A stretch of DNA of 64,000 nt, from positions 99,417-163,416 of the forward strand of contig LRBF01000248.1 of the NCBI GenBank assembly GCA_001580565.1, in the 5' to 3' direction. Source of the DNA: Caballeronia megalochromosomata (GTDB lineage Bacteria; Pseudomonadota; Gammaproteobacteria; Burkholderiales; Burkholderiaceae). A model generated the notes under the pieces. That model was not told the origin of the DNA and searched no databases. It saw only the letters and a list, made by a program, of their open reading frames with translations. Both the position numbers and the translations under genes were made by a program. This document shows positions 52,795 to 61,686 of this stretch, one piece after another (position 1 is the stretch's first letter; each line of letters opens with the position of its first letter).

Positions 52795-53808
52795 TCAACT
52801 GACCTGCTGAATCCCCGCCAGCAGCCAGCCTTCGTTGCCGGCCTTCTGCTTCGACAGGTTCCACACCTCGACGAACGGCTCCGCCGCCGCGCCTTCCGAT
52901 TCGCGGATGAGACCGTGGAAGCGCACGCTCGCCAGGTACTCGTTCACGCGATCCTCGACGCCGAGCAGATCGGCGTTGAGCTGCACCACGTCCGTGCGAT
53001 TCGGCGCGCTGCCGCGGGCGTCGACGTCCAGTTTCACTTCGGCGAACATTTCGGGCGTCGTGAACTCGCGGATATCGTTGACGTTGCCGCGATCCCACGC
53101 GTCCTGCAGGCGCACGAAGTAGACCTTTGCGTTACGCACGAACGCTTCGGTGTCGAAGCCGGCCGGAACGTTCGCATTCACGGCCTGTTGCGGCGCCGGA
53201 GAATCGATATAGTTCGCACCGAAGCCCGTCGGCTGCTGCGGCACCTGCGGCGGATCCTGATTCAGGCTCGTGCGCGCGGTCGCGCTGTACGGCGAACCCG
53301 AGGCCGAACCGACGCCAGCGTATGCAGGCGTGTTGGCGCCCTGCCGCTTGCGCATGATGAAGCGGAACAGCATGACGGCCGCCAGCACGATCAAGGCAAT
53401 CATGATCATGTTGGCCATCGCGCCGGCGAACGCTTCGCCGAGCCCGAAGTGCGACAGCAACGCCGCGATGCCGAGACCCGCGGCGAGACCGGCGATCGGC
53501 CCGAGCCAGCGGTTGCGCGCGGGTTGCGCCGCCGGCGGCGTGGCCGGTGCGGGCTGCGCGCGCTGGGCCTGAGCGGCCTGACCCGCCTGCCCCTGCTGCA
53601 TGGATTGCGACGGCGGCGTTGCCTGATGCTGCTGCGTCGCCGTGGCCGACTGACGGCCCATGCTGCGGCCGCCGCCCATGCGCCTGGCTTCCGCCGTTTC
53701 CGCGAAGATCGCGCCAGCCGCAATAACGCCAGCCAGCGCCAGGATTCCGGCCTTCCTGAAGAAGAGGTTCAGGAAACCCCGGGATTGGGGGTTGCGCGAA
53801 TCGGACAT
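52795..53808 (-). CDS. Tim44-domain membrane protein
   Basis: A 337-residue protein. The N-terminus is a membrane segment or signal-like stretch (about residues 18-38), a low-complexity Gln/Pro/Ala-rich spacer follows, then a membrane helix (about 130-150), and a C-terminal Tim44-like domain (residues 215-335, FVRNAKVYFVRLQDAWDRGN onward). Tim44-domain proteins of bacteria are of unknown role, and the mitochondrial namesake binds membranes. It sits between ubiE and ubiJ, an arrangement known in Burkholderia. A link to ubiquinone synthesis is not shown. Confidence 0.85.
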   Translation of the reverse strand: MSDSRNPQSRGFLNLFFRKAGILALAGVIAAGAIFAETAEARRMGGGRSMGRQSATATQQHQATPPSQSMQQGQAGQAAQAQRAQPAPATPPAAQPARNRWLGPIAGLAAGLGIAALLSHFGLGEAFAGAMANMIMIALIVLAAVMLFRFIMRKRQGANTPAYAGVGSASGSPYSATARTSLNQDPPQVPQQPTGFGANYIDSPAPQQAVNANVPAGFDTEAFVRNAKVYFVRLQDAWDRGNVNDIREFTTPEMFAEVKLDVDARGSAPNRTDVVQLNADLLGVEDRVNEYLASVRFHGLIRESEGAAAEPFVEVWNLSKQKAGNEGWLLAGIQQVS

Positions 53809-53832
53809 ATCAAATCCTTTAAGAGTGGAACA

Positions 53833-54564
53833 CTAAAATTTGGTCCCGACGTGTAACGCTACCACGCCACCTGACAAATTGTAATATTCGACTCGATCCA
53901 GGCCAGCTTGTTCCATCATTGTTTTCAAAGTTTCCTGGTCCGGATGCATGCGGATGGACTCAGCCAGGTACCGGTAGCTGTCCGCGTCTTTGGCCACCTT
54001 GTCGCCAAGCCACGGCAAAATCTTGAAACTGTAGATATCGTACGGCTTCTTGAGCGGTTCCCACACTTTCGAGAACTCCAGCACGAGCAGCTTGCCGCCC
54101 GGCTTGAGCACGCGCGTCATCTCCGCCAGCGCACGATCCTTGTGCGTCATATTACGCAGACCGAAAGCAACTGTAACTATATTGAAATAATTGTCGGGGA
54201 AGGGAATCTTCTCGGCGTCGCACAGCAGCGCGGGGGTCAGCACGCCCTTGTCGATCAGTCGGTCGCGGCCGACGCGCAACATCGATTCGTTGATGTCCGT
54301 GTGCCAGACTTCGCCCGTTTCGCCTGCCTGTTTGGCGAAGGCCATCGCCAGATCGCCCGTGCCGCCGGCGATGTCGAGCACCTTGTAGCCCGGCCGCACC
54401 TTGGCCTGCCCGATCGTGAAGTGCTTCCAGATCCGATGCAGTCCGCCGGACATCAGGTCGTTCATCAAGTCGTAATTGCCCGCGACGGAGTGGAACACGC
54501 CCGCCACTTTCTTCGCCTTGTCCTGCTCGTCGACCGTTTCGTATCCGAAGTGGGTCTTGCTCAT
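53833..54564 (-). CDS. ubiE: Ubiquinone/menaquinone methyltransferase UbiE
   Basis: A 243-residue SAM methyltransferase that adds the C-methyl group to the quinone ring. Motif I is LDIAGGTGDLAMAFAKQ (about residues 64-80), and the family signatures YDLMNDLMSGGLHRIWK and NYFNIVTVAFGLRNM are present. The C-terminal VEYYNLSGGVVALHVGTKF closes the family. Start ATG at 54564. It precedes the Tim44-domain gene by 24 bases. Confidence 0.96.
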   Translation of the reverse strand: MSKTHFGYETVDEQDKAKKVAGVFHSVAGNYDLMNDLMSGGLHRIWKHFTIGQAKVRPGYKVLDIAGGTGDLAMAFAKQAGETGEVWHTDINESMLRVGRDRLIDKGVLTPALLCDAEKIPFPDNYFNIVTVAFGLRNMTHKDRALAEMTRVLKPGGKLLVLEFSKVWEPLKKPYDIYSFKILPWLGDKVAKDADSYRYLAESIRMHPDQETLKTMMEQAGLDRVEYYNLSGGVVALHVGTKF

Positions 54565-54648
54565 CGCGCTCTTTCCTCGCCTGTTGTTCGTTCTAAGTGT
54601 GCGCAATTGTCGCGCCGGGCGTGCGGCCATTTGCCGCAGCCTTGATGC

Positions 54649-55056
54649 TCAGTGGCAGTGGCCACCGGATGGCTTCGCAGCCATCGGCGTGTCGCGGTCC
54701 ACGCCCGCGGCGTCCAGTTTCCCCAGATATTCGCGCCACAATGCGTCCTGACGCGTCGCCAGGTCGTGCAGGATGTCCCAGGAATAGATGCCGGTATTGT
54801 GACCGTCCGAAAAGTTCAGTTGCAGCGCGTAGTGCCCGACCGGCTCGATACCGACGATCGTCACCTCGCGCTTGCCGGTCTGCAGCGTTTCCTGGCCGGG
54901 ACCGTGGCCCTGCACTTCGGCGGAAGGCGAATAGACACGCAACAGTTCGAAGGGCACGCGATACGACCCGTCGCCGTATTGCAGTTCGAGCACGCGGGAT
55001 TTCGAATGCACGACGACGCCGGTGGGAATCGGCGTCGTGGATGTGAGTCCGCTCAT
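54649..55056 (-). CDS. DUF971 (gamma-butyrobetaine hydroxylase-like N-terminal) protein
   Basis: A 135-residue single-domain protein with the DUF971 fold, which is also the N-terminal zinc-binding domain of gamma-butyrobetaine hydroxylase. Markers: LELQYGDGSYRVPFELLRVYSPSAE and FSDGHNTGIYSWDILHDLA. In bacteria it often lies by ubiE or Fe-S genes. The role is unknown. It ends in His-Cys-His, a possible metal-binding tail. Confidence 0.87.
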   Translation of the reverse strand: MSGLTSTTPIPTGVVVHSKSRVLELQYGDGSYRVPFELLRVYSPSAEVQGHGPGQETLQTGKREVTIVGIEPVGHYALQLNFSDGHNTGIYSWDILHDLATRQDALWREYLGKLDAAGVDRDTPMAAKPSGGHCH

Positions 55057-55065
55057 GGTCTTGCC

Positions 55066-55500
55066 TTATTGATGACCGAACGCCTGGTTCAGCTCATTGC
55101 GCACCTGCTCGCACAAGAGCGTCGCCTGCGCGCGGCGCTTCGACAGTTGCGACTCGGAGACCGTGCGCTGGCGCGGCGCCCAGATCGGCAGCGGGAAGCG
55201 GGAATCATTGGAAAAGCGTGGAATGATGTGCCAGTGGACGTGCGGCACCTGATTGCCAAGGCTCGCGAGATTGATTTTCTCCGGCACGAGCACGCGGCGC
55301 ATCGCGCGCTCGACGCCGTTCACGGCCGTCATCACGCGCGCGCGGTCGCCGTCCGGCAAATCGGACATTTCGGCGACATGCGCGCCCCAGATCACGCGAC
55401 ACAGGCCCGGCCAATCGGGCTCGTCGGCGAGGACGACGCGCAACGCGTCGTCCGACCACAACACCTCGCCGCCGTCTTCACGGCAAAACACACAGTCCAT
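55066..55500 (-). CDS. HIT family protein
   Basis: A 144-residue nucleotide-binding protein of the histidine triad family. The triad is H87-V-H89-W-H91 (VPHVHWHIIPRF), and an N-terminal CxxC (C3, C6) may bind zinc. HIT proteins hydrolyse or transfer nucleotidyl groups, and the substrate is unknown. It ends 9 bases before the start of the DUF971 gene. The upstream 1364-residue oxidoreductase gene ends 36 bases before its ATG. Confidence 0.9.
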   Translation of the reverse strand: MDCVFCREDGGEVLWSDDALRVVLADEPDWPGLCRVIWGAHVAEMSDLPDGDRARVMTAVNGVERAMRRVLVPEKINLASLGNQVPHVHWHIIPRFSNDSRFPLPIWAPRQRTVSESQLSKRRAQATLLCEQVRNELNQAFGHQ

Positions 55501-55536
55501 CTCATACCTCTAGCGAATCAAACCTCGATTCTGCTA

Positions 55537-58500
55537 TTACACCAGCACGCGCTCGATACCGCCATTGTTCGCGCGTTCGACGTACTGTTCCATCCAGTTT
55601 TCGCCGAGCACCTTGCGCGCCATTTCCACGACGATATAGTCCGCCTCGATATTGGCGTCCTCGTTGTAGCGCGACAGGCCTTGCAGGCACGACGGGCAGC
55701 TCGTGAGGATTTTCACGTCCTGACCATTGGGCTGCGGACCGTCGCCGGCCTTGAGTACCGAACCCGGTTGCGCGCCCGCCGCGCCCGCCGCCGCGTTCGC
55801 CATGTTGATGGCGTTCGCGCCCGCTTCCGCGACGAGCGGAATGCCGCGCAGCCGGGCCGCGCCCTTGCGGATCTCTTCTTCCTTGCGAAAGCGCACTTGC
55901 GTCGAAATGTCCGGCCGCGTGACCGCGAGCGTGCCTGACTCGCCGCAGCAGCGATCGTTCTTCTCGATCTTGTAACCGTCGTTTTGAGAACCCATCAGAT
56001 CGTTGACGAGCTTGACCGGGTCCATCGTCTTGATCGGCGAATGGCACGGGTCGTGGTACATGTAGCGCGTACCGGTCACGCCATCGAGCTTGATGTTCTT
56101 TTCCAGCAGAAATTCGTGGATGTCGATGATCCGGCAGCCCGGGAAGATCTTCTCGAATTCATAGCCCGCGAGCTGGTCGTAGCAGGTTCCGCACGACACG
56201 ACCACGGTCTTGATATCGAGATAGTTCAGCGTATTCGCGACGCGATGGAACAGCACGCGGTTATCCGTGACGATCTTCTCGGCCTTGTCGTACTGGCCGG
56301 AGCCGCGTTGCGGATAGCCGCAGCACAGATAGCCCGGCGGCAGCACGGTCTGCACGCCCGCTTCCCACAGCATGGCCTGCGTCGCGAGCCCGACTTGCGA
56401 GAACAGGCGCTCCGAACCACAGCCCGGAAAATAGAACACGGCTTCCGAATCGACGGTGGTCGTCTTCGGATTGCGGATGATCGGGACGATCTTGTTGTCT
56501 TCGATATCCAGCAGCGCGCGCGCCGTCTTCTTCGGCAGATTGCCCGGCATCTTCTTGTTCATGAAGTGGATCACCTGCGTGACCACCGGCGGCTTGCCGA
56601 CCGTCGCGGGCGGTTTCGCCGTCTGTTTCTTCGCAAACTTCTTGAGCACGTCGTTGCCGAAGCGCTGCGCCTTATAGCCGACGCCCATCATCGCGGTGCG
56701 CGCGAGATTGATGGTCTGCGGATTGGTCGCATTGAGGAAGAACATGCCCGCCGCGTTGCCCGCGTTGAACTTCTTCTTGCCCATCTTGCGCAACAAGTTG
56801 CGCATGTTCATCGTGACATCGCCGAAATCGATCTTCACCGGGCACGGCGTCACGCACTTGTGACAGACCGTGCAGTGATCGGCGACGTCGTTGAACTCGT
56901 CCCAATGCTTGATCGACACGCCGCGGCGCGTCTGCTCTTCATACAGGAAAGCTTCGACCAGCAGCGACGTGGCGAGAATCTTGTTGCGCGGGCTGTACAG
57001 CAGGTTCGCGCGCGGCACGTGCGTCGCGCAGACCGGCTTGCACTTGCCGCAGCGCAGGCAGTCCTTGATGGAATCGGAGATCGCGCCGATATCCGACTGC
57101 TGCATGATGAGCGACTCGTAACCCATCAGCCCGAAGCTCGGCGTGTAGGCGTTGCGCAGGTCCGCGCCTTCGAACAGCTTGCCCTTGTTGAAGCGGCCGT
57201 GCGGATCGACGCGTTGCTTGTACGCGCGGAAATCGCCGATTTCCTCTTCGGTCAGAAACTCCAGCTTCGTGATGCCGATGCCGTGCTCGCCCGAGATCAC
57301 GCCATCGAGCGAACGCGCGAGCTTCATGATGCGCGCCACCGCGTGATGCGCGTCCTGCAGCATCTCGTAGTTGTCGGAGTTGACGGGAATGTTGGTATGC
57401 ACGTTGCCGTCGCCCGCGTGCATGTGCAGCGCGACGAACACGCGGCCACGCAACACCTGCTTGTGGATGGCCTGCGCTTCGTCGAGGATCGGCTTGAATT
57501 CGCCGCCGTTGAAGATCTGGCGCAGTTCCGCGCGAATCTCCTGCTTCCACGAAATGCGCACCGTGCGGTCCTGCGCGACGTGGAAAATGTTGACGCCGGG
57601 CTGCACGTCGACGCGATCCGCAAACTTCTCCGCGAGCGCTTCGTAGCCGAGATTGACGAGATAGTGCTGCGCCTCGCGCAACGGCATGTCGAGCTTTTCG
57701 CCGACGAAAGTCCAGTGCGCACGCACGCGCTTCAACAGATCGAGCGCCTGCTGCACGCGGTCTTCGAGCAGCTCGGCGCTGGGGATTTCGTTTGCGTCGT
57801 CGGTCTTGCCGAGCGGCAGCTTGCCGGTGCGGAAGAACGCTTCGAGGGCATCGACGAGTTGCAGCTTGTTCTTGATCGACAGCTCGATATTGATGCGCTC
57901 GATGCCGTCCGTGTACTCGCCCATGCGATTGAGCGGAATCACGACGTCTTCGTTGATCTTGAACGCGTTCGTGTGCTTGGCGATCGCGGCCGTGCGCGAG
58001 CGGTCGAGCCAGAAGCGCTTGCGCGCCTCGGCGTTCACCGCGACGAAGCCTTCGCCGCTCTTGCCGTTGGCCATGCGCACGACTTCGGAAGTCGCGCTGG
58101 CGACGGCATCGGCGTCATTGCCGACGATATCGCCGATCAGCACCATCTTCGGGAACGCGTTGCGCTTGCTCTTGGTCGCGTAGCCGACCGCGCGCAGATA
58201 GCGCTCGTCGAGATGTTCGAGGCCGGCGAGAATCGCGCCGCCCTGCTTCGACGTCTCGAACAGATAGTCCTTGATTTCGACGATGCTCGGAATCGCGTCG
58301 CGCGCCTGGCCGAAAAATTCGAGGCAGACGGTGCGCGTGTGCGCGGGCATCTTGTGCAGGATCCAGCGCGCGGACGTAATCAGCCCGTCGCAGCCTTCCT
58401 TCTGCACGCCGGGGAGACCGGCGAGGAATTTGTCGGTGACGTCCTTGCCGAGCCCTTCCTTGCGGAACGTGCGGCCGGCGATGTCGAGGTTTTCGGTGCG

Positions 58501-59631
58501 CAGCAGCTTCTCGCCCGGTGGACGATTGCCGTCGAACCAGTCGAGCCGGAAGCGCGCCACTTCGATGTCGTGAATCTTGCCGCAGTTGTGATCCAGACGC
58601 GTGACTTCGAGCCAGTTGCCTTCCGGATCGACCATGCGCCACCACGCGAGGTTGTCAAGCGCCGTGCCCCACAACACCGCCTTCTTGCCGCCCGCGTTCA
58701 TCGCGACATTGCCGCCGACGCACGATGCATCGAGCGAGGTCGGATCGACGGCGAACACGAAGCCCGCCTGCTCGGCCGCTTCCGTGACGCGCCGCGTGAC
58801 CACGCCCGCGCCCGAGAAAATCGTCGCGACCTTGTGATCGACGCCTGGCAGATCCGTCATTTCGACGGGACCGAGTTGTTCCAGCTTTTCCGTGTTGATG
58901 ACCGCCGAGAACGGCGTGAGCGGAATTGCGCCGCCGGTGTAGCCGGTGCCGCCGCCGCGCGGAATCACGGTGAGTCCCAGTTCGAAACACGCCTTGATCA
59001 GCCCGGCGATCTCGGCCTCCGAATCCGGCGTGAGCACGACGAACGGGTATTCGACGCGCCAGTCGGTCGCGTCGGTGACGTGCGAGACGCGCGACAGGCC
59101 GTCGAACTTGATGTTGTCCTTTTGCGTTTCCTTGCCCAGCACGCGCGATGCGCGGCGGCGCAAGTCGGCCATGTTGCCGAACTCGGCGGCGAAATCGTCT
59201 ACGGCGCGGCGCGCAGCGGTAATCAGCAGTTGCACGCGTTCGGCGCGCTCGCGGCTGCCGGCTTCCTCGCTGTGGGCGGTGAGATCGGCGCTGCGGCGCT
59301 TTTCGATTTCCGTGAGCCGGTGATTCAGCGCTTCGACGAGCAGCGCGCGACGCTTCGGGTTATCGAGCAGGTCGTCCTGCAGATACGGATTACGGCGCAC
59401 GACCCAGATATCGCCGAGCACTTCGTACAGCATGCGCGCCGAGCGGCCGGTGCGGCGTTCGTTACGCAGTTCGTCGAGCACGGCCCAGGCTTCGTCGCCG
59501 AGGAGCCGCATGACGATTTCACGATCGGAGAACGACGTGTAGTTATAGGGAATTTCGCGCAGACGGGGCTCGACATCGAGCGCCAAGGCGGCATGGGCGC
59601 CGTTCGGATCGAAGGCTTGAGGTGCGTTCAT
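55537..59631 (-). CDS. Giant FAD/Fe-S oxidoreductase (YdiJ-like, DUF3683-containing)
   Basis: A 1364-residue fused oxidoreductase. Order: a DUF3683-type N-terminal domain (to about residue 190), an FAD-binding PCMH domain (VIPRGGGTGYTGGAIPLTPF), the FAD-linked oxidase C-terminal domain, ferredoxin-type 4Fe-4S motifs (CLRCGKCKPVCATHVP, CTVCHKCVTPCPVKIDFG), and two cysteine-rich CCG domains (LCCGYPQRGSG, DRCCGESG). E. coli YdiJ, a D-2-hydroxyglutarate dehydrogenase of 1018 residues, lacks the N-terminal part. The 2-hydroxyacid substrate is inferred from the family. Start: the ATG at 59631, with similarity beginning soon after. It shows no truncation. Confidence 0.9.
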   Translation of the reverse strand: MNAPQAFDPNGAHAALALDVEPRLREIPYNYTSFSDREIVMRLLGDEAWAVLDELRNERRTGRSARMLYEVLGDIWVVRRNPYLQDDLLDNPKRRALLVEALNHRLTEIEKRRSADLTAHSEEAGSRERAERVQLLITAARRAVDDFAAEFGNMADLRRRASRVLGKETQKDNIKFDGLSRVSHVTDATDWRVEYPFVVLTPDSEAEIAGLIKACFELGLTVIPRGGGTGYTGGAIPLTPFSAVINTEKLEQLGPVEMTDLPGVDHKVATIFSGAGVVTRRVTEAAEQAGFVFAVDPTSLDASCVGGNVAMNAGGKKAVLWGTALDNLAWWRMVDPEGNWLEVTRLDHNCGKIHDIEVARFRLDWFDGNRPPGEKLLRTENLDIAGRTFRKEGLGKDVTDKFLAGLPGVQKEGCDGLITSARWILHKMPAHTRTVCLEFFGQARDAIPSIVEIKDYLFETSKQGGAILAGLEHLDERYLRAVGYATKSKRNAFPKMVLIGDIVGNDADAVASATSEVVRMANGKSGEGFVAVNAEARKRFWLDRSRTAAIAKHTNAFKINEDVVIPLNRMGEYTDGIERINIELSIKNKLQLVDALEAFFRTGKLPLGKTDDANEIPSAELLEDRVQQALDLLKRVRAHWTFVGEKLDMPLREAQHYLVNLGYEALAEKFADRVDVQPGVNIFHVAQDRTVRISWKQEIRAELRQIFNGGEFKPILDEAQAIHKQVLRGRVFVALHMHAGDGNVHTNIPVNSDNYEMLQDAHHAVARIMKLARSLDGVISGEHGIGITKLEFLTEEEIGDFRAYKQRVDPHGRFNKGKLFEGADLRNAYTPSFGLMGYESLIMQQSDIGAISDSIKDCLRCGKCKPVCATHVPRANLLYSPRNKILATSLLVEAFLYEEQTRRGVSIKHWDEFNDVADHCTVCHKCVTPCPVKIDFGDVTMNMRNLLRKMGKKKFNAGNAAGMFFLNATNPQTINLARTAMMGVGYKAQRFGNDVLKKFAKKQTAKPPATVGKPPVVTQVIHFMNKKMPGNLPKKTARALLDIEDNKIVPIIRNPKTTTVDSEAVFYFPGCGSERLFSQVGLATQAMLWEAGVQTVLPPGYLCCGYPQRGSGQYDKAEKIVTDNRVLFHRVANTLNYLDIKTVVVSCGTCYDQLAGYEFEKIFPGCRIIDIHEFLLEKNIKLDGVTGTRYMYHDPCHSPIKTMDPVKLVNDLMGSQNDGYKIEKNDRCCGESGTLAVTRPDISTQVRFRKEEEIRKGAARLRGIPLVAEAGANAINMANAAAGAAGAQPGSVLKAGDGPQPNGQDVKILTSCPSCLQGLSRYNEDANIEADYIVVEMARKVLGENWMEQYVERANNGGIERVLV

Positions 59632-60156
59632 GTTCGACGGTTCGGTATGCCGGCGCTCGCGCTTAGAAAAGCGGAAACGCCGACGATGCGCGTGGGGGCG
59701 CAAATTTTCGAATGAGACTTATCTTGGCGAAGGCCGCCGGGTCACGCTGCGCGACTCTCAGCGAGGTGAACTCCATCACGGCGCCTTCGATGTGCCCTGG
59801 ATCAACGCCACGATCGCGCGCGGCGCGCATGCCGCTCGGCCGCCGGGTGCGACGCGCGGGAGACATGCGCCCAAAAATCGATCCGAAGCTGCCGGTGCAT
59901 CTGCCGATCCTGATTGCTGATTCGTAAAAGGAAATTCTAACCCATCGCGGTGACGCGCGTTTGCGGTGACTAGCAGCGAGAAGGGGCTTTTGCGTGCGAT
60001 TTCGCGACGCGTTCATGTCATTTTCGACGTTTTTTTGCACGACCGTCCGGACGGTTCGAACACATGGCGCGCCCGGAAGACGCACGGTTGGCGCTATCAT
60101 TGATGCTTTCGCCCTCAAAAACCCGCGCGCGCTGTTGCCGCGTGACGACTGCTCGC
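59632..60156. other. Intergenic region between the oxidoreductase and ilvA
   Basis: About 525 bases without a convincing gene. Open frames here are arginine/alanine-rich with no recognisable motif. Signals seen: a perfect 14-bp palindrome at 60042-60055 and a T-rich stretch before it. The promoters of both divergent genes must lie here, but no clear -35/-10 pair stands out. Confidence 0.55.
60042..60055. promoter_or_regulatory. Perfect 14-bp palindrome upstream of ilvA
   Basis: ACCGTCCGGACGGT lies 101 bases before the ilvA ATG. It is the right size for a dimeric regulator but has no T-run to make it a terminator. The regulator is unknown. Confidence 0.45.
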
Positions 60157-61680
60157 ATGACACATCCCGACTACCTGAAAAAAGTGCTGACCGCGCGTGT
60201 GTACGACGTCGCGCGAGAAAGCGAACTCGAACCCGCGCGCAGCCTGTCCGCGCGCCTGCACAATGCCGTCTTCCTCAAGCGCGAGGACAATCAGGCGGTG
60301 TTCTCGTTCAAGATTCGGGGCGCCTACAACAAGATGGCGAACCTGCCCGCGGACGAGCTCGCGCGCGGCGTGATCACGGCGTCGGCGGGCAATCACGCGC
60401 AGGGCGTGGCGCTGTCGGCGGCGCGGCTCGGCTGCCGCGCGGTCATCGCCGTGCCGACCACCACGCCGCAGGTGAAGATCGACGCGATCCGCGCGCACGG
60501 CGGCCCGACGGTCGAAGTGGTGCTCGCGGGCGAATCGTACAGCGACGCCTACGCGCGCGCCGTGCAGCTTCAGGAAGAGCGCGGCCTGACCTTCGTGCAT
60601 CCGTTCGACGATCCTGACGTGATCGCCGGACAAGGCACCGTCGCGATGGAAATCCTGCGCCAGCATCAGGGCCCGATTCACGCGATCTTCTGCCCGATCG
60701 GCGGCGGCGGCCTCGCGGCGGGCGTCGCGGCGTACGTCAAGGCGGTGCGGCCCGAGATCAAGGTGATCGGCGTGCAGACCGAGGATTCCTGCGCGATGGC
60801 GCAATCGATCAAGGCGGGCGAGCGCGTCACGTTGAGCGAAGTCGGCCTGTTTTCGGACGGCACGGCGGTGAAGCTCGTGGGCGAGGAGACGTTCCGGCTG
60901 TGCAATGAACTGCTCGATGAAGTCATCACCGTCGATACCGACGCGCTCTGCGCCGCGATCAAGGACGTTTTCCAGGACACGCGCAGCGTGCTCGAACCGG
61001 CCGGCTCGCTCGCCGTCGCGGGCGCGAAGCTCTATGCGGAGCGCGAAGGCATCGAAGGCAAGACGCTCATCGCGGTGACGTCGGGCGCGAACATGAACTT
61101 CGACCGCATGCGCTTCGTCGCGGAGCGGGCGGAAGTCGGCGAGGCGCGCGAAGCCGTGTTCGCCGTGACCATTCCGGAAGAACGCGGCAGCTTCAGGCGC
61201 TTTTGCGAGCTGGTCGGCACACGCAGCGTGACCGAGTTCAACTACCGCATCGCCGACGAACAAGCCGCGCATATCTTCGTCGGCGTGCAGATCAAGGCGC
61301 GCAAGGAAACGGCGCAGATGATGAGTTCGTTCATCGAGCATGGTTTTGCGACCGTCGATCTGTCGCACGACGAACTCTCGAAGCAGCACATCCGTTACAT
61401 GGTCGGCGGCCGTTCTCCGCTCGCGCAGGACGAGCGCCTGCTGCGCTTCGAATTCCCGGAGCGCCCGGGCGCGCTGATGAAATTCCTCTCGTCGATGGCG
61501 CCGGACTGGAACATCAGCCTGTTCCACTATCGGAATCAGGGCGCGGATTACAGCTCGATTCTCGTCGGGATTCAGGTGCCGCAGTCGGACAACGCGGAGT
61601 TCGAGCGCTTCCTCGCGACGCTCGGCTATCCGTGGTGGGACGAAGGCGCGAATCCGGTCTACAAGCTGTTCCTGGCGTAA
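60157..61680 (+). CDS. ilvA: Threonine ammonia-lyase, biosynthetic
   Basis: A 507-residue PLP enzyme that deaminates threonine to 2-oxobutanoate, the first step to isoleucine. PLP forms a Schiff base with K52 (FSFKIRGAYNKM), and the phosphate loop is GGGGLAAGVAAY. Two ACT-like regulatory domains follow (from about residue 335), as in the isoleucine-inhibited biosynthetic type. The ATG at 60157 is chosen because the 31 in-frame residues upstream lack similarity. It begins a group with the nucleotidase and queF. Confidence 0.94.
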   Translation: MTHPDYLKKVLTARVYDVARESELEPARSLSARLHNAVFLKREDNQAVFSFKIRGAYNKMANLPADELARGVITASAGNHAQGVALSAARLGCRAVIAVPTTTPQVKIDAIRAHGGPTVEVVLAGESYSDAYARAVQLQEERGLTFVHPFDDPDVIAGQGTVAMEILRQHQGPIHAIFCPIGGGGLAAGVAAYVKAVRPEIKVIGVQTEDSCAMAQSIKAGERVTLSEVGLFSDGTAVKLVGEETFRLCNELLDEVITVDTDALCAAIKDVFQDTRSVLEPAGSLAVAGAKLYAEREGIEGKTLIAVTSGANMNFDRMRFVAERAEVGEAREAVFAVTIPEERGSFRRFCELVGTRSVTEFNYRIADEQAAHIFVGVQIKARKETAQMMSSFIEHGFATVDLSHDELSKQHIRYMVGGRSPLAQDERLLRFEFPERPGALMKFLSSMAPDWNISLFHYRNQGADYSSILVGIQVPQSDNAEFERFLATLGYPWWDEGANPVYKLFLA

Positions 61681-61686
61681 GCGGCA

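Noticed and set aside
55984..59715. A 1243-residue open frame on the plus strand opposite the oxidoreductase gene
   Set aside because: It is antisense to a well-supported gene with full family motifs. Its translation is Arg/Ala/His-rich with no domain, the expected by-product of high third-position GC.
59663..60163. A 166-residue minus-strand frame in the oxidoreductase-ilvA gap
   Set aside because: Arg/Ser-rich, no motif, overlaps the likely promoters of both genes.
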